A stretch of 44,394 nt of DNA, from contig CAZYBU010000028.1 of NCBI GenBank assembly GCA_964645775.1, positions 1 through 44,394 of the forward strand. The letters are read 5' to 3'. Each line of letters starts with the position of its first letter. Position 1 is the stretch's first letter. Source of the stretch: CAZYBU01 sp964645775 (GTDB lineage Bacteria; Spirochaetota; UBA4802; UBA5550). Made by a program: the position numbers and the translations under genes. The notes below the pieces were generated by a model, which searched no databases, was not told the origin of the DNA, and saw nothing but the letters and a program-made list of their open reading frames with translations. This document shows, in pieces, positions 14,792 to 23,284 of the stretch.

Positions 14792-16126
14792 CTATCTTCC
14801 CTTCATCCGGGAGCTCTTAATAAAACCATCATAATGCCGCATGATAAGTTGAGACTCTATCTGTTTCAACGTATCCAGGGCAACACCGACTATGATCAGG
14901 AGCGAGGTGCCTCCAAAAATGTAGGCCATCTCAGCTGATACCTGTTCCGGCCAGAGTTTCAGGATAAAATCGGGCACAATGGCTATAAGCGCCAGAAAGA
15001 TTGATCCGAAGAATGTTATCCGGTTCAATACACCCATGATGTATTCCGTTGTATTCTGTCCCGGTCGAATTCCAGGGATAAACCCTCCATACTTCTTCAG
15101 GTTATCCGAAATATCCTCTGGTTTAAACTTGATCGATGTATAGAAAAAGGCGAAAAATATGATTAGCCCCACATACAGCAGGATATATATCGGTTGCCCC
15201 GGAGAAAGCAGATACTGTAACCTGTTAATCCATACATTCTGGCTACCACCGATCATATTAACCATCTGGGATGGAAACATAATTATCGCCGAAGCAAAGA
15301 TGATGGGAATAACTCCTGCCGCATTTACCTTAAGAGGAATAAATTGAGCGCTCCTCTGCATGGGAGCTCGTCCCGCCATTTTCTTCCCGTACTGAATCGG
15401 TATACGCCGGGCACCCAGGGTCAGCATAATTGAGGCCGCCACAACCAGAAGGAATATCCCCACAAGTATGATTCCGACTATCGGCTCACCCGTTTCCGTT
15501 ATCTTGTTCAATGTGGCCTTGAATGCCTGGGGAGCCCTGACCACAATTCCTGCAAAAATCAAAAGAGAGATCCCGTTCCCCACTCCCTTCTCGGTAATCA
15601 TCTCACCAAACCACATTAGAACCATGGTTCCGGTAGTAATGGCGATAACCGCAACTATGACAAACATAAAACCGGCTTCATCGGGAACAACAGCTCCACC
15701 TTCTCTGGTACGAATAGATCTCATCCATGATGTCATGGCAAAAGACTGTATAATACAGAGAAAGACCGTGCCATACTTCGTATATAGGTTCAGCTTCTTC
15801 TGTCCCTCTGCTCCCTCTTTGGAAAGCTGATCCAGGTAGGGGAAGACCACCTTCATCAGGTCAATGATAATCGATGCCGAGATATAAGGCATAATACCCA
15901 GGGCAAAGATGGTGAACCGTTTAAGGGCCCCTCCGGCAAAGAGGTCAAAGAAATCCAGAATCCCCGTAGCCTGAGACTGGTCGAAAAAGGTCCTCAACGC
16001 GTCGACATTGATGCCGGGAACAGGAATATGTGCCCCGACCCTGTATATTATCAGGATCATGAGCGTGAAAAAAATCCGGTTCCTCAGGTCCGGAATCCTG
16101 AAAATGTTGGTTATAGCATTCGCCAT
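14792..16126 (-). CDS. secY: Protein translocase subunit SecY
   Basis: SecY is the channel of the SecYEG translocon in the inner membrane. The 444-aa product has ten hydrophobic segments. Typical stretches are RVGAHIPVPGINVDAL near residue 30, FALGIMPYISASIIIDLM near 75 (plug region just before), and KVNAAGVIPIIFASAIIMFP near 265. The cytoplasmic loop FKPEDISDNLKKYGGFIPGI comes near 333 and GGTSLLIIVGVALDTLKQIE near 405. It lies between rplO and infA as the last gene of the spc segment. SecE is encoded in this window as well; SecG is not. Confidence 0.97.
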   Translation of the reverse strand: MANAITNIFRIPDLRNRIFFTLMILIIYRVGAHIPVPGINVDALRTFFDQSQATGILDFFDLFAGGALKRFTIFALGIMPYISASIIIDLMKVVFPYLDQLSKEGAEGQKKLNLYTKYGTVFLCIIQSFAMTSWMRSIRTREGGAVVPDEAGFMFVIVAVIAITTGTMVLMWFGEMITEKGVGNGISLLIFAGIVVRAPQAFKATLNKITETGEPIVGIILVGIFLLVVAASIMLTLGARRIPIQYGKKMAGRAPMQRSAQFIPLKVNAAGVIPIIFASAIIMFPSQMVNMIGGSQNVWINRLQYLLSPGQPIYILLYVGLIIFFAFFYTSIKFKPEDISDNLKKYGGFIPGIRPGQNTTEYIMGVLNRITFFGSIFLALIAIVPDFILKLWPEQVSAEMAYIFGGTSLLIIVGVALDTLKQIESQLIMRHYDGFIKSSRMKGR

Positions 16127-16129
16127 CTA

Positions 16130-16612
16130 TCAGGCCTCTGTCACCTGGCGCTGTTGTTTAATATCTTCCTTAAGATTACGGTAAATTGTTTCACCACCCG
16201 CTTTTGTGATGCTGTCCGTAGCCGATTTGGAAAAGGCATCTGCCTGAACTTTCACAGCACGGCTTATTTCGCCTTTACCCAGTATCTTAACAAGTTTAAA
16301 CCTGTCTCGTATAAGACCTTTCTTTTCCATTTCTGCGGCATTCAATTCGGTCAAACCGGTTCGGTCAATATCAGAAAGGTTTACAACCTGAAAAACCTTA
16401 TGGAATGCATTCTTGAAACCCCTCTTGGGAACACGTCTCTGGAGAGGCATCTGCCCTCCCTCAAACCAGGGCCTTTTCGTGCTGCCAGAGCGGCTTCTCT
16501 GCCCATTCATCCCCCGTCCGCAGGTTTTCCCCTGTCCATGGGAGATTCCGCATCCTACTCTTTTTCTTTTTCTATGAGAAGCCGGTTTCTGCAGAGTATA
16601 TTGTTCTTCCAT
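16130..16612 (-). CDS. rplO: 50S ribosomal protein L15
   Basis: L15 is a late-assembling large-subunit protein with a long basic extension. I place the start at the ATG at 16612 (MEEQYTLQKPASHRKRKRVG), which has AGGTGG eight bases upstream; an in-frame GTG at 16624 lacks a ribosome site. That gives 160 aa. The Gly/Arg-rich N-terminal part (GCGISHGQGKTCGRGMNGQ, then KRPWFEGGQMPLQRRVPKRG) is typical. The stop lies 3 bases before the secY start, suggesting coupled translation. Confidence 0.95.
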   Translation of the reverse strand: MEEQYTLQKPASHRKRKRVGCGISHGQGKTCGRGMNGQRSRSGSTKRPWFEGGQMPLQRRVPKRGFKNAFHKVFQVVNLSDIDRTGLTELNAAEMEKKGLIRDRFKLVKILGKGEISRAVKVQADAFSKSATDSITKAGGETIYRNLKEDIKQQRQVTEA

Positions 16613-16631
16613 CTTTGCTTCCACCTTCTGA

Positions 16632-16814
16632 TTATTTCACTTCTTCGACTTCCACGAGATGCTGTACTTTGTTTATCATACCCCTGATAACCCTGTTATC
16701 CTCGTGGATTCGTTCAGCATTTATTTTCCTGAGACCAAGTGCCCTGAGTGTCTTTCTGTGCTCAGGCCTGGTTCCAATTTTACTTTTAACCTGTCGTATT
16801 CGAATCTGTGCCAT
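16632..16814 (-). CDS. rpmD: 50S ribosomal protein L30
   Basis: L30 is a small protein on the back of the large subunit. The 60-aa product matches the family length and pattern: IRIRQVKSKIGTRPEHRKTL, LGLRKINAERIHEDNRVIRG and the end MINKVQHLVEVEEVK. It sits three bases after rpsE and 19 before the chosen rplO start. Confidence 0.95.
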   Translation of the reverse strand: MAQIRIRQVKSKIGTRPEHRKTLRALGLRKINAERIHEDNRVIRGMINKVQHLVEVEEVK

Positions 16815-16817
16815 GAT

Positions 16818-17333
16818 TTATTCCCAGAGTTTATTAATGTTCAGCTCCCGAGTTGTGGCCGCCTCTTTCAGACTTCTGAGCTGAAGTAGACCGTCCATGG
16901 TAGCCCGTACAACATTTATCGGGTTTCGTGAACCCTGTGCTTTGGTCAGAATATCATGGATACCGGCTCTTTCAATTACAGCCCTGACGGATGCCCCTGC
17001 AATGATACCGGTACCCGGTGCCGCCGGTTTCAGCATAACCTTGCATGATTTATAACGCCCTACTACCTTGTGTGGAATCGTCCCTTTCACAAGATTGATC
17101 TTATACAGATTCTTTTTCGCGTCTTCCTTACTCTTATCGATTGAACTGGGCACTTCATTCGCTTTTCCGAAACCGACACCCACATGGCCGTCACCATCGC
17201 CAACAACAGCCAGGGCATTGAAGGAGAATCTTCGGCCACCCTTGACGACCTTGGCGACCCGATTGATCTCAACGATCCTGTCTTCCAGTTCTATTCCTTC
17301 GGGCTTAACCCTGTTGCGTTTAATGCGCATCAT
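16818..17333 (-). CDS. rpsE: 30S ribosomal protein S5
   Basis: S5 is needed for decoding accuracy and lies on the solvent side near the mRNA entry. The 171-aa protein has the double-stranded RNA-binding S5 domain (EDRIVEINRVAKVVKGGRRF, LAVVGDGDGHVGVGFGKANE) and the C-terminal domain (GTGIIAGASVRAVIERAGI). Two adjacent ATGs (17333 and 17330) follow an AGGAGAGGA site; the second is better spaced. The spectinomycin-contact loop (VVKGGRRFSF) shows no obvious change. Confidence 0.96.
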   Translation of the reverse strand: MMRIKRNRVKPEGIELEDRIVEINRVAKVVKGGRRFSFNALAVVGDGDGHVGVGFGKANEVPSSIDKSKEDAKKNLYKINLVKGTIPHKVVGRYKSCKVMLKPAAPGTGIIAGASVRAVIERAGIHDILTKAQGSRNPINVVRATMDGLLQLRSLKEAATTRELNINKLWE

Positions 17334-17340
17334 TCCTCTC

Positions 17341-17706
17341 CTAAAACTCGAGTCCGTTTTCGCGTGCGGAATCAGCGAATGCCTTCACTTTGCCATGGTA
17401 CTTGTAACCATTTCGGTCGAAAACAACCTTCGTGATTCCCTTCTCTTTCGCCTTTTCGGCTACCCTTTTGCCCAGTTCCGCCGCCGCGTTCACATTTTTT
17501 TTGTTTCCCATTTCCGGGAATCCCTTCGCCTGTGAAGAGATCCCTACAACGGTCATTCCCTTTATGTCATCTATGATCTGGGCATAAAGATACTTGTTGC
17601 TCCTTGAGATACAGAGCCTGTGTGTTCCTCTGTTCATCCGTATCTTTTTTTTGATACTGGATTTGCGTCTCTGAAAGCGCTTTTGCTGTTTTGCCAGTTT
17701 ATCCAT
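17341..17706 (-). CDS. rplR: 50S ribosomal protein L18
   Basis: L18 binds 5S rRNA and helps dock it on the large subunit. The 121-aa protein shows RGTHRLCISRSNKYLYAQII, AAELGKRVAEKAKEKGI and the C-terminal VVFDRNGYKYHGKVKAFADS, ending ARENGLEF, a standard L18 finish. It lies two bases after rplF and seven before rpsE. Confidence 0.96.
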   Translation of the reverse strand: MDKLAKQQKRFQRRKSSIKKKIRMNRGTHRLCISRSNKYLYAQIIDDIKGMTVVGISSQAKGFPEMGNKKNVNAAAELGKRVAEKAKEKGITKVVFDRNGYKYHGKVKAFADSARENGLEF

Positions 17707-17708
17707 AA

Positions 17709-18254
17709 TTACTTACCTGCCTTACCGGCTTTTCTTCGAACGTATTCACCCTTATAACGGATCCCTTTGCCCTTGTAAGGCTCGGGAGGGCGCACTTCCC
17801 TGATATTCGCTGATACCTGCCCAACCTGATGTTTATTAATGCCTTTAATCTTTATACGGGTCGGTTCAGGGACCTCAAATGTTATACCCTCAGGCGCCTG
17901 GAAAATCACGTCATGAGAGAAACCTACCTGAAGTTTCAGATCATTCCCCTGCTGCATGGCACGGTAACCTACTCCCTGAATCTCAAGTTCTTTCTCAAAA
18001 CCGGTGACAACCCCGGTTACAACATTCTGAATCAGCGCCCTCATGAGTCCGTGGTAAGCCGCGTATTCGTGGTATTTCTCCTCGGCGCAGAGCGTAACGA
18101 CGTTAAGGACATTCTCTTCCTGCTTAACATCGATTCCCTCCATGAGCTCAATGGAGAGTTCCCCCAAAGGACCTTTCGCCTTTACCGTTCTGTTTTCAAC
18201 GGTCAGGGTTACCCCCTGGGGAATATCTATCGGTTTTTTTCCAACACGTGACAT
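17709..18254 (-). CDS. rplF: 50S ribosomal protein L6
   Basis: L6 sits at the base of the stalk near the sarcin-ricin loop. The 181-aa protein begins MSRVGKKPIDIPQGVTLTVE and carries the two L6 repeats; the second includes GINKHQVGQVSANIREVRPP and PYKGKGIRYKGEYVRRKAGK. Length and termini are normal. It follows rpsH by 19 bases. Confidence 0.97.
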   Translation of the reverse strand: MSRVGKKPIDIPQGVTLTVENRTVKAKGPLGELSIELMEGIDVKQEENVLNVVTLCAEEKYHEYAAYHGLMRALIQNVVTGVVTGFEKELEIQGVGYRAMQQGNDLKLQVGFSHDVIFQAPEGITFEVPEPTRIKIKGINKHQVGQVSANIREVRPPEPYKGKGIRYKGEYVRRKAGKAGK

Positions 18255-18273
18255 TTCAGACCTATCCCTTATA

Positions 18274-18675
18274 TTACGATATTTCGCAAAGGACTTCGCC
18301 GCCTACATTCATCTTGCTGGCCGCCTTATTTGTAACAATACCACTCGAAGTGGAAAGGATCCATATACCAATGTTATTATATACCGGCTTCAGCTCCCCG
18401 GCCTTAATATAAAAACGCCTGCCTGGTTTGCTTATGCGTCTCATGCTGTAAATGGCTGACTGACGTTCTTCATCATACTTGAGATAGACACGCAGAACCT
18501 TTTGCCTGTTATCATCGATGATTTTATAATTCTTAATGAACCCTTCATCCTTCAGGATTTTCGCAATAGAAACCTTCATCTTCGAAGAAGGAACATCCAC
18601 CTTCAAGTGCTCAGCCTTAATGGCGTTGCGAATCCTTGTCAGCATATCAGCTATGGGATCAGATACACTACTCAT
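18274..18675 (-). CDS. rpsH: 30S ribosomal protein S8
   Basis: S8 binds 16S rRNA in the central domain and in E. coli represses the spc operon by binding near rplE. The 133-aa protein begins MSSVSDPIADMLTRIRNAIK, contains ISKPGRRFYIKAGELKPVYN, and ends with the RNA-binding motif STSSGIVTNKAASKMNVGGE and VLCEIS. It is placed between rpsN and rplF as expected. No obvious S8-type repressor hairpin could be confirmed by eye. Confidence 0.97.
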   Translation of the reverse strand: MSSVSDPIADMLTRIRNAIKAEHLKVDVPSSKMKVSIAKILKDEGFIKNYKIIDDNRQKVLRVYLKYDEERQSAIYSMRRISKPGRRFYIKAGELKPVYNNIGIWILSTSSGIVTNKAASKMNVGGEVLCEIS

Positions 18676-18697
18676 TTGTTATACTCCCAACTCAAAT

Positions 18698-18883
18698 CTA
18701 CCATGATGACTTTATCACTCCCGGCAGCTTCCCTTCACCGGCGAGTTTTCTAAAGCATATACGACACATCTCGAAGCGGCGTATATATCCTCGGGGTCGA
18801 CCGCATATCCGGCAACGGTTGTACTCCCTGACCTTGAATTTACTTCCGCGCCTATGCTTGGCTATCATACTCTTCTTTGCCAT
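18698..18883 (-). CDS. rpsN: 30S ribosomal protein S14 type Z (zinc-binding)
   Basis: S14 completes the head of the small subunit. At 61 aa this is the short zinc-binding form (also called rpsZ), with CRICGRPRGYIRRFEMCRIC giving four Zn ligands, as opposed to the long cysteine-free form of E. coli. It begins MAKKSMIAKHRRGSKFKVRE. Its ATG overlaps the rplE stop by one base. Confidence 0.97.
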   Translation of the reverse strand: MAKKSMIAKHRRGSKFKVREYNRCRICGRPRGYIRRFEMCRICFRKLAGEGKLPGVIKSSW

Positions 18884-19437
18884 TACTGCTCTCCCTGTTC
18901 ACGGAAAGGCATTTTGAACTCCTTCAGCAGAGCCCTGGCCTCTTCTTTGTTCCTTGCGGTTGTCACGATGGTTATGTTTAACCCGTGAATCCTGTCAACC
19001 TTGTCAAAATTAATCTCCGGAAAAATGATCTGTTCTTTAACGGAGAAGTTGTAATTTCCGAAGTTATCAAAAGATTTTTGAGAAAGTCCCTTGAAATCCC
19101 GGACTCTGGGCAGTGAAATATTTATCAGTCGATCCAGGAATTCATACATCCTGTTTCCCCGCAGAGTGACCCTGCAACCCAGATCGTAACCTTCTCTAAT
19201 CTTGAAATTGGCTATAGACTTACGGGCCACGGTTTTTACCGCTTTCTGCCCGGCTACTACCGTCAGCTCGTTTATAGCGCTCTCGAGGGCCGATGCGTTT
19301 GAGTGAGCATCACCGATTCCCACATTAAGAACGATCTTTTCAAGACAGGGTACTTCCATGATGGAACTGAACTTAAAATGTTCCTTCAGATTTTGTTTGT
19401 ACACCTTATTATATTCTTCACGTAATCGCGCTATCAT
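18883..19437 (-). CDS. rplE: 50S ribosomal protein L5
   Basis: L5 binds 5S rRNA and touches P-site tRNA and the S13 bridge. The 184-aa product starts MIARLREEYNKVYKQNLKEH and has IMEVPCLEKIVLNVGIGDAH, RESIANFKIREGYDLGCRVT-like sequence near residue 80, and LPRVRDFKGLSQKSFDNFGN. It ends EEARALLKEFKMPFREQGEQ, all expected. It follows rplX by 11 bases. Confidence 0.97.
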   Translation of the reverse strand: MIARLREEYNKVYKQNLKEHFKFSSIMEVPCLEKIVLNVGIGDAHSNASALESAINELTVVAGQKAVKTVARKSIANFKIREGYDLGCRVTLRGNRMYEFLDRLINISLPRVRDFKGLSQKSFDNFGNYNFSVKEQIIFPEINFDKVDRIHGLNITIVTTARNKEEARALLKEFKMPFREQGEQ

Positions 19438-19448
19438 GCACTCAACCC

Positions 19449-19781
19449 TTACTTATCGATACTCTTTCCACAGCTTCTGCAAACTCTGGATTTTCCGCTA
19501 TCACGGACCTCGTATCCAAGACGGACACCTTTTTTACACTTGTCACAAAAGTAAAGCACGTTCGATATATTGAGTGGAACTTCTATTGTGACCACTCCTC
19601 CCCGGGGATTTTCCTGGTTGCCTCGGACATGCTTCTTCTTCTTGTTGATACCTTCAACAACGACCCTCCCCTTCTTCCTGTCAACGAAGAGGAGTTTACC
19701 CCGGCGTCCACGGTCGGCCCCGGTCATAACGACGACATTATCATTAACCTTCAACTTGGTTGAAATCTTCTTATCAGGCAT
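19449..19781 (-). CDS. rplX: 50S ribosomal protein L24 with C-terminal zinc ribbon
   Basis: L24 starts assembly of the large subunit and lies beside the exit tunnel. The ATG at 19781 (MPDKKISTKLKVNDNVVVMT) has a GAGGT site; the nine-codon upstream extension overlaps the end of rplN and is rejected, giving 110 aa. The KOW domain is followed by a four-cysteine tail, FCDKCKKGVRLGY and RVCRSCGKSIDK, a zinc-ribbon seen in many but not all bacterial L24 proteins and absent from E. coli. The gene is followed by rplE. Confidence 0.95.
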   Translation of the reverse strand: MPDKKISTKLKVNDNVVVMTGADRGRRGKLLFVDRKKGRVVVEGINKKKKHVRGNQENPRGGVVTIEVPLNISNVLYFCDKCKKGVRLGYEVRDSGKSRVCRSCGKSIDK

Positions 19782-19788
19782 ACTTACC

Positions 19789-20181
19789 TCACAATACCTC
19801 GGGAGCAAGAGATACGATCTTCATAAAATTCTTTTCACGAAGCTCTCGAGCAACAGGTCCGAAGATCCTTGATCCCCTGGGTTCATTCTTGGCATCCACA
19901 ATAGCGACGGCATTGTTGTCAAAGCGAATATAACTGCCATCTTTTCTTCTAACCGGCTTCTTCGTGCGGACAACGACCGCCTTCAATACTGCCTTTGTAT
20001 GAACTTTTTTACCCATGACATCTTTTAAACCATAGGAGGGCTGGGAGTCCTTAACGGCAACGACGATAATATCACCTACCGTGGCGTATCTACGCCTCGT
20101 CCCACCGAGAATCTTAATACACTGCACCTTTTTAACGCCGCTGTTGTCAGCGACCTCGAGCATTGTCTCGACCTGTATCAT
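19789..20181 (-). CDS. rplN: 50S ribosomal protein L14
   Basis: L14 forms an intersubunit bridge and is the docking site for the silencing factor RsfS. The 130-aa protein begins MIQVETMLEVADNSGVKKVQ and has KDSQPSYGLKDVMGKKVHTK, VRRKDGSYIRFDNNAVAIVD and RGSRIFGPVARELREKNFMK. It is slightly longer than the usual 122-123 aa. The internal segment SYGLKDVMGKKVHT looks expanded compared with E. coli. Confidence 0.97.
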   Translation of the reverse strand: MIQVETMLEVADNSGVKKVQCIKILGGTRRRYATVGDIIVVAVKDSQPSYGLKDVMGKKVHTKAVLKAVVVRTKKPVRRKDGSYIRFDNNAVAIVDAKNEPRGSRIFGPVARELREKNFMKIVSLAPEVL

Positions 20182-20190
20182 CGGTAACCT

Positions 20191-20442
20191 CTACTTCGCC
20201 TTTTCAACGATTGTTATCAACCGGTAACGCTTGTCCTTTGAAAGAGGCCGTGTCTCTTCCACCCGGACGATATCGCCAACATGACTTTCGTTACGCTCAT
20301 CATGGACTTTGATCTTTTTACGGCGACGTATAGATTTCTTGTACAGGGAATGAGTGATAATAGAATCCGTCTCGATCACAACGGTCTTTTCCATCCGGTC
20401 ACTTACGACCTTCCCCTGTAGCTGTTTTCTCGCTGTTTGCAT
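20191..20442 (-). CDS. rpsQ: 30S ribosomal protein S17
   Basis: S17 is an early 16S 5'-domain binder with an OB-fold. The 83-aa product contains LQGKVVSDRMEKTVVIETDS, HSLYKKSIRRRKKIKVHDE, VGDIVRVEETRPLSKDKRYR and ends LITIVEKAK, as expected. It lies between rpmC and rplN. Confidence 0.96.
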   Translation of the reverse strand: MQTARKQLQGKVVSDRMEKTVVIETDSIITHSLYKKSIRRRKKIKVHDERNESHVGDIVRVEETRPLSKDKRYRLITIVEKAK

Positions 20443-20465
20443 GATAACAGTCTCTCCGTCCCTTC

Positions 20466-20666
20466 TTATTTGGATCGGATACCGAGTTCGTACTCTCGCT
20501 TCAGGGTAAGCACCCTGGCGATGTGCCTTCTCAGTTCCTTCATTTTCTTCGGGTTCTCTACCTTGCTGGTAACGGACTTGAATTTCTCCAGCCTGAGTTC
20601 CTTCCGTGAGTCCTCTAGGCTTTTATCAAGATCCTTGAGAGCCAGTTCTTCCAGTTTACCTTTCAT
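20466..20666 (-). CDS. rpmC: 50S ribosomal protein L29
   Basis: L29 is a two-helix protein at the exit tunnel, where it takes part in docking SRP and trigger factor. The 66-aa product begins MKGKLEELALKDLDKSLEDS and has the pattern KELRLEKFKSVTSKVENPKK and ELRRHIARVLTLKREYELGI. Its normal place after rplP and before rpsQ confirms the identity. Confidence 0.94.
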   Translation of the reverse strand: MKGKLEELALKDLDKSLEDSRKELRLEKFKSVTSKVENPKKMKELRRHIARVLTLKREYELGIRSK

Positions 20667-20684
20667 CTAATTATCCCGCGCCTG

Positions 20685-21089
20685 TCAGCTATTATACGAT
20701 ACAACCTTTGTCTTAATGGGAAGCTTGAAGGTTGCATTCCTGAGAGCCTGTTTTGCAAGCTCCTCGTTAACACCAGCCAGTTCGAAGAGAATACGGCCCG
20801 GTTTTACACGGGCTACCCAGTATTCGGGATTCCCCTTCCCCTTGCCCATCCTGGTTTCAGCCGGTTTCTTTGTATAGGGATAGTCGGGGAAGACTCGAAT
20901 CCAGAGCTTACCACCCCGTTTCACCTTTCTGTTAATGGCCACACGGGCCGCCTCAATCTGACGGCTGGTAATATTTCCGGGCTCCATCGCTTTAATAGCC
21001 ACCTCACCGAATGAAATCTCGGAACCTCTCTGGGCCTGACCCTTCATCCGCCCGCGCTGTTGTTTCCTAAACTTGGTTCTCTTTGGCAT
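20685..21089 (-). CDS. rplP: 50S ribosomal protein L16
   Basis: L16 organises the A-tRNA site and is one of the last proteins added to the large subunit. The ATG at 21089 (MPKRTKFRKQQRGRMKGQAQ) gives 134 aa and matches the family N-terminus; the open frame runs back into the end of rpsC and that extension is not real. Motifs include RQIEAARVAINRKVKRGGKL, WIRVFPDYPYTKKPAETRMG and GKGNPEYWVARVKPGRILFE. The arginine hydroxylated in E. coli L16 by YcfD would be RM near the KPAETRMGKG segment. Confidence 0.96.
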   Translation of the reverse strand: MPKRTKFRKQQRGRMKGQAQRGSEISFGEVAIKAMEPGNITSRQIEAARVAINRKVKRGGKLWIRVFPDYPYTKKPAETRMGKGKGNPEYWVARVKPGRILFELAGVNEELAKQALRNATFKLPIKTKVVSYNS

Positions 21090-21105
21090 TAACATGATGA
21101 CAACC

Positions 21106-21786
21106 CTACCTGAGTTTTCGCTTAACCGTATATTTGTCTTCTTCGGTCTCTTCCACGTTAGAAAGAATATTACCGTTGTAAACCCATACCTTAACACCCG
21201 TTACTCCGAAGGTAGTGATAGCTTCCGTAAAGCCCAGGTCTATGTCCGCCCTCAGGGTGTGCAGAGGGATACGACCTTCCTTATATGTTTCTGTACGTGC
21301 CATCTCCGCGTTATTGAGTCGGCCGGAGATAGTAATCTTTATACCCTGGGCGCCACTTCTCATGGCGTTCGTAATAGCCTGCTTGACGGCCCGACGGTAA
21401 GGAAAACGATTTTCAACCTGGTTCGCTATCTGTTCCGCGATAAGCCGAGCATTTTTCTCAGGCTTTTTCACTTCATTAATATTGATATAAACGTTCTTTG
21501 ATACCATCTGCTGCAATTTCTGTTTGAGAGCCTCGATATCTGCTCCCTTTTTCCCGATCAGAACACCGGGACGAGCAGCGTAGATATTCACGTTTATTCT
21601 GTCAGGGAAGCGCTCAATCTTGACACTGGAGATACCGGCGTTCTTTTTCTCTTTCGAGATATACTTCTGGATCTTCAGGTCTTCATGAATATTGTCTGCA
21701 TAGGTTTTCTTGTCACCATACCATATGGAATCCCAGGTACGGATGACTCCAAGACGCATTCCTATCGGATTAACCTTTTGTCCCAT
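21106..21786 (-). CDS. rpsC: 30S ribosomal protein S3
   Basis: S3 forms part of the mRNA entry channel and its helicase activity. The 226-aa protein begins MGQKVNPIGMRLGVIRTWDS and contains the KH domain (RPGVLIGKKGADIEALKQKL) and MRSGAQGIKITISGRLNNAE. The C-terminal domain has LRADIDLGFTEAITTFGVTG and VKVWVYNG. All are typical. It follows rplV by 16 bases. Confidence 0.97.
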   Translation of the reverse strand: MGQKVNPIGMRLGVIRTWDSIWYGDKKTYADNIHEDLKIQKYISKEKKNAGISSVKIERFPDRINVNIYAARPGVLIGKKGADIEALKQKLQQMVSKNVYININEVKKPEKNARLIAEQIANQVENRFPYRRAVKQAITNAMRSGAQGIKITISGRLNNAEMARTETYKEGRIPLHTLRADIDLGFTEAITTFGVTGVKVWVYNGNILSNVEETEEDKYTVKRKLR

Positions 21787-21802
21787 AATTCAGTCCTGAT
21801 CC

Positions 21803-22141
21803 TCAGTTTTCATCGGAAAGCACAATGGTTACCGTGCTTGTTCTTTTCCTGATTCGGCCAGCCCGGCCCCTTGCACGGGGACGGAACCGTTTCAAAGTGG
21901 GGCCTTCATCCACCACTATCTTCTTTATAAACATACTCTCTTCAGACATATCCGGGTTCTGTACTTTGGCATTGGCACCGGCTGATTTCAGGGTTTTCAG
22001 CAGGATATCTGCCCCCTTTTTCGGCATTGTCTTGAGGACATCTATGGCCTCGTTCAGAGGATATCCCCTGACTTCATCGGCGACCAGCCTCGCCTTCTGC
22101 GAAGATAATCTGTTATATTTCGATACAGCTACTGATTCCAT
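21803..22141 (-). CDS. rplV: 50S ribosomal protein L22
   Basis: L22 lines the exit tunnel and is a site of macrolide resistance mutations. The 112-aa product shows LSSQKARLVADEVRGYPLNE and the tunnel-tip loop LKRFRPRARGRAGRIRKRTS, with no insertion or deletion apparent. Its start overlaps the rpsS stop by one base (TAATG), so translation is coupled. Confidence 0.96.
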   Translation of the reverse strand: MESVAVSKYNRLSSQKARLVADEVRGYPLNEAIDVLKTMPKKGADILLKTLKSAGANAKVQNPDMSEESMFIKKIVVDEGPTLKRFRPRARGRAGRIRKRTSTVTIVLSDEN

Positions 22142-22428
22142 TACCGCTTCCTCTTGGCAATTTTATCATCCTTACTGGTATGGCCCCTGTATGTTCTGGT
22201 TGGTGCGAATTCACCCAGTTTATGTCCGACCATGTTCTCGGTTACGTAGACAGGTATAAAGTTCTTTCCGTTATGGACCATAAGAGTGTGCCCGATCATC
22301 TCCGGGAAAATCGTGGACCTCCTGGACCAGGTCTTGATGGTCTTCTTCGCATTCGAGGAATTCATCTCCTCGACCTTCTTGAAGAGGTTAATGTCTACAA
22401 AGGGTCCCTTCTTTACTGACCTTGCCAT
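22141..22428 (-). CDS. rpsS: 30S ribosomal protein S19
   Basis: S19 lies at the head of the small subunit next to S13. The 95-aa protein begins MARSVKKGPFVDINLFKKVE and continues with IKTWSRRSTIFPEMIGHTLM, VHNGKNFIPVYVTENMVGHK, LGEFAPTRTYRGHTSKDDK, near consensus. It sits five bases after rplB. Confidence 0.97.
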   Translation of the reverse strand: MARSVKKGPFVDINLFKKVEEMNSSNAKKTIKTWSRRSTIFPEMIGHTLMVHNGKNFIPVYVTENMVGHKLGEFAPTRTYRGHTSKDDKIAKRKR

Positions 22429-22433
22429 ATCCT

Positions 22434-23261
22434 CTAACCTTTTTTCCTTGATACGATAAATCGATCACTGTATTTGTTTTTCTTCCGTGTTTTAAAACCC
22501 TTGGCCGGTACGCCAGTGGGTGAAACCGGGTGGCGCCCTCCGGAAGACTTGCCTTCACCACCACCAAGAGGGTGATCGATGGGATTCATGGCCACGCCCC
22601 TTACCTTGGGCCTTATTCCTTTCCACCTGGAACGGCCGGCCTTACCAATAGTAATATTTGAATGCTCACGGTTTCCAACCCCACCGAGTGTAGCATAACA
22701 TTCTTTGTTGATTCGCCTTATCTCACCGGAAGGGAGACGAATAAGACAGTACTTTCCCTCCTTGGCAGTAATGGTTGCGTATGTCCCGGCAGATCGAACA
22801 AGTTGTCCGCCCCGGCCGGGGTTCAATTCTACGTTGTAAATACTTGAACCGGGTGGAATATTCTTAAGAGGAAGGGCATTACCCCGTTTCAACTCTACAT
22901 TCTCGCCGGAAATAATACTGTCTCCAACTTTAAGAGAAACCGGAGCTACAATATAACGTTTCTCCCCGTCAGCGTAGGTAACAAGGGCTATATTGGCCGT
23001 TCTGTTCGGATCGTATTCGATAGTGTCAATACGTCCCGGTATTCCGTGTTTGTTGCGCTTAAAATCGATAACCCGGTACCTGCGCTTGTGTCCGCCTCCC
23101 TTTCTGCGAACTGCTATCTTACCCTCATAACCACGGCCCGATTTTGAACTTTTCCCCCGGGTCATGGGCTTATAAGGATCAGATACCGTTATCTCGCTGA
23201 AATCGGAGACCGTCTTATATCTGAGTGTTGGAGTTACCGGACGAAATTTTTTAAGTCCCAT
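22434..23261 (-). CDS. rplB: 50S ribosomal protein L2
   Basis: L2 is close to the peptidyl transferase centre and is needed for subunit joining. The 275-aa protein begins MGLKKFRPVTPTLRYKTVSD and has the OB-fold and SH3-like parts. The C-terminal motif GVAMNPIDHPLGGGEGKSSG carries the histidine known to be essential for activity in E. coli. Length is normal. The gene is 23 bases after rplW. Confidence 0.98.
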   Translation of the reverse strand: MGLKKFRPVTPTLRYKTVSDFSEITVSDPYKPMTRGKSSKSGRGYEGKIAVRRKGGGHKRRYRVIDFKRNKHGIPGRIDTIEYDPNRTANIALVTYADGEKRYIVAPVSLKVGDSIISGENVELKRGNALPLKNIPPGSSIYNVELNPGRGGQLVRSAGTYATITAKEGKYCLIRLPSGEIRRINKECYATLGGVGNREHSNITIGKAGRSRWKGIRPKVRGVAMNPIDHPLGGGEGKSSGGRHPVSPTGVPAKGFKTRKKNKYSDRFIVSRKKG

Positions 23262-23284
23262 TATTCATTCCCTGTCTTTATCTA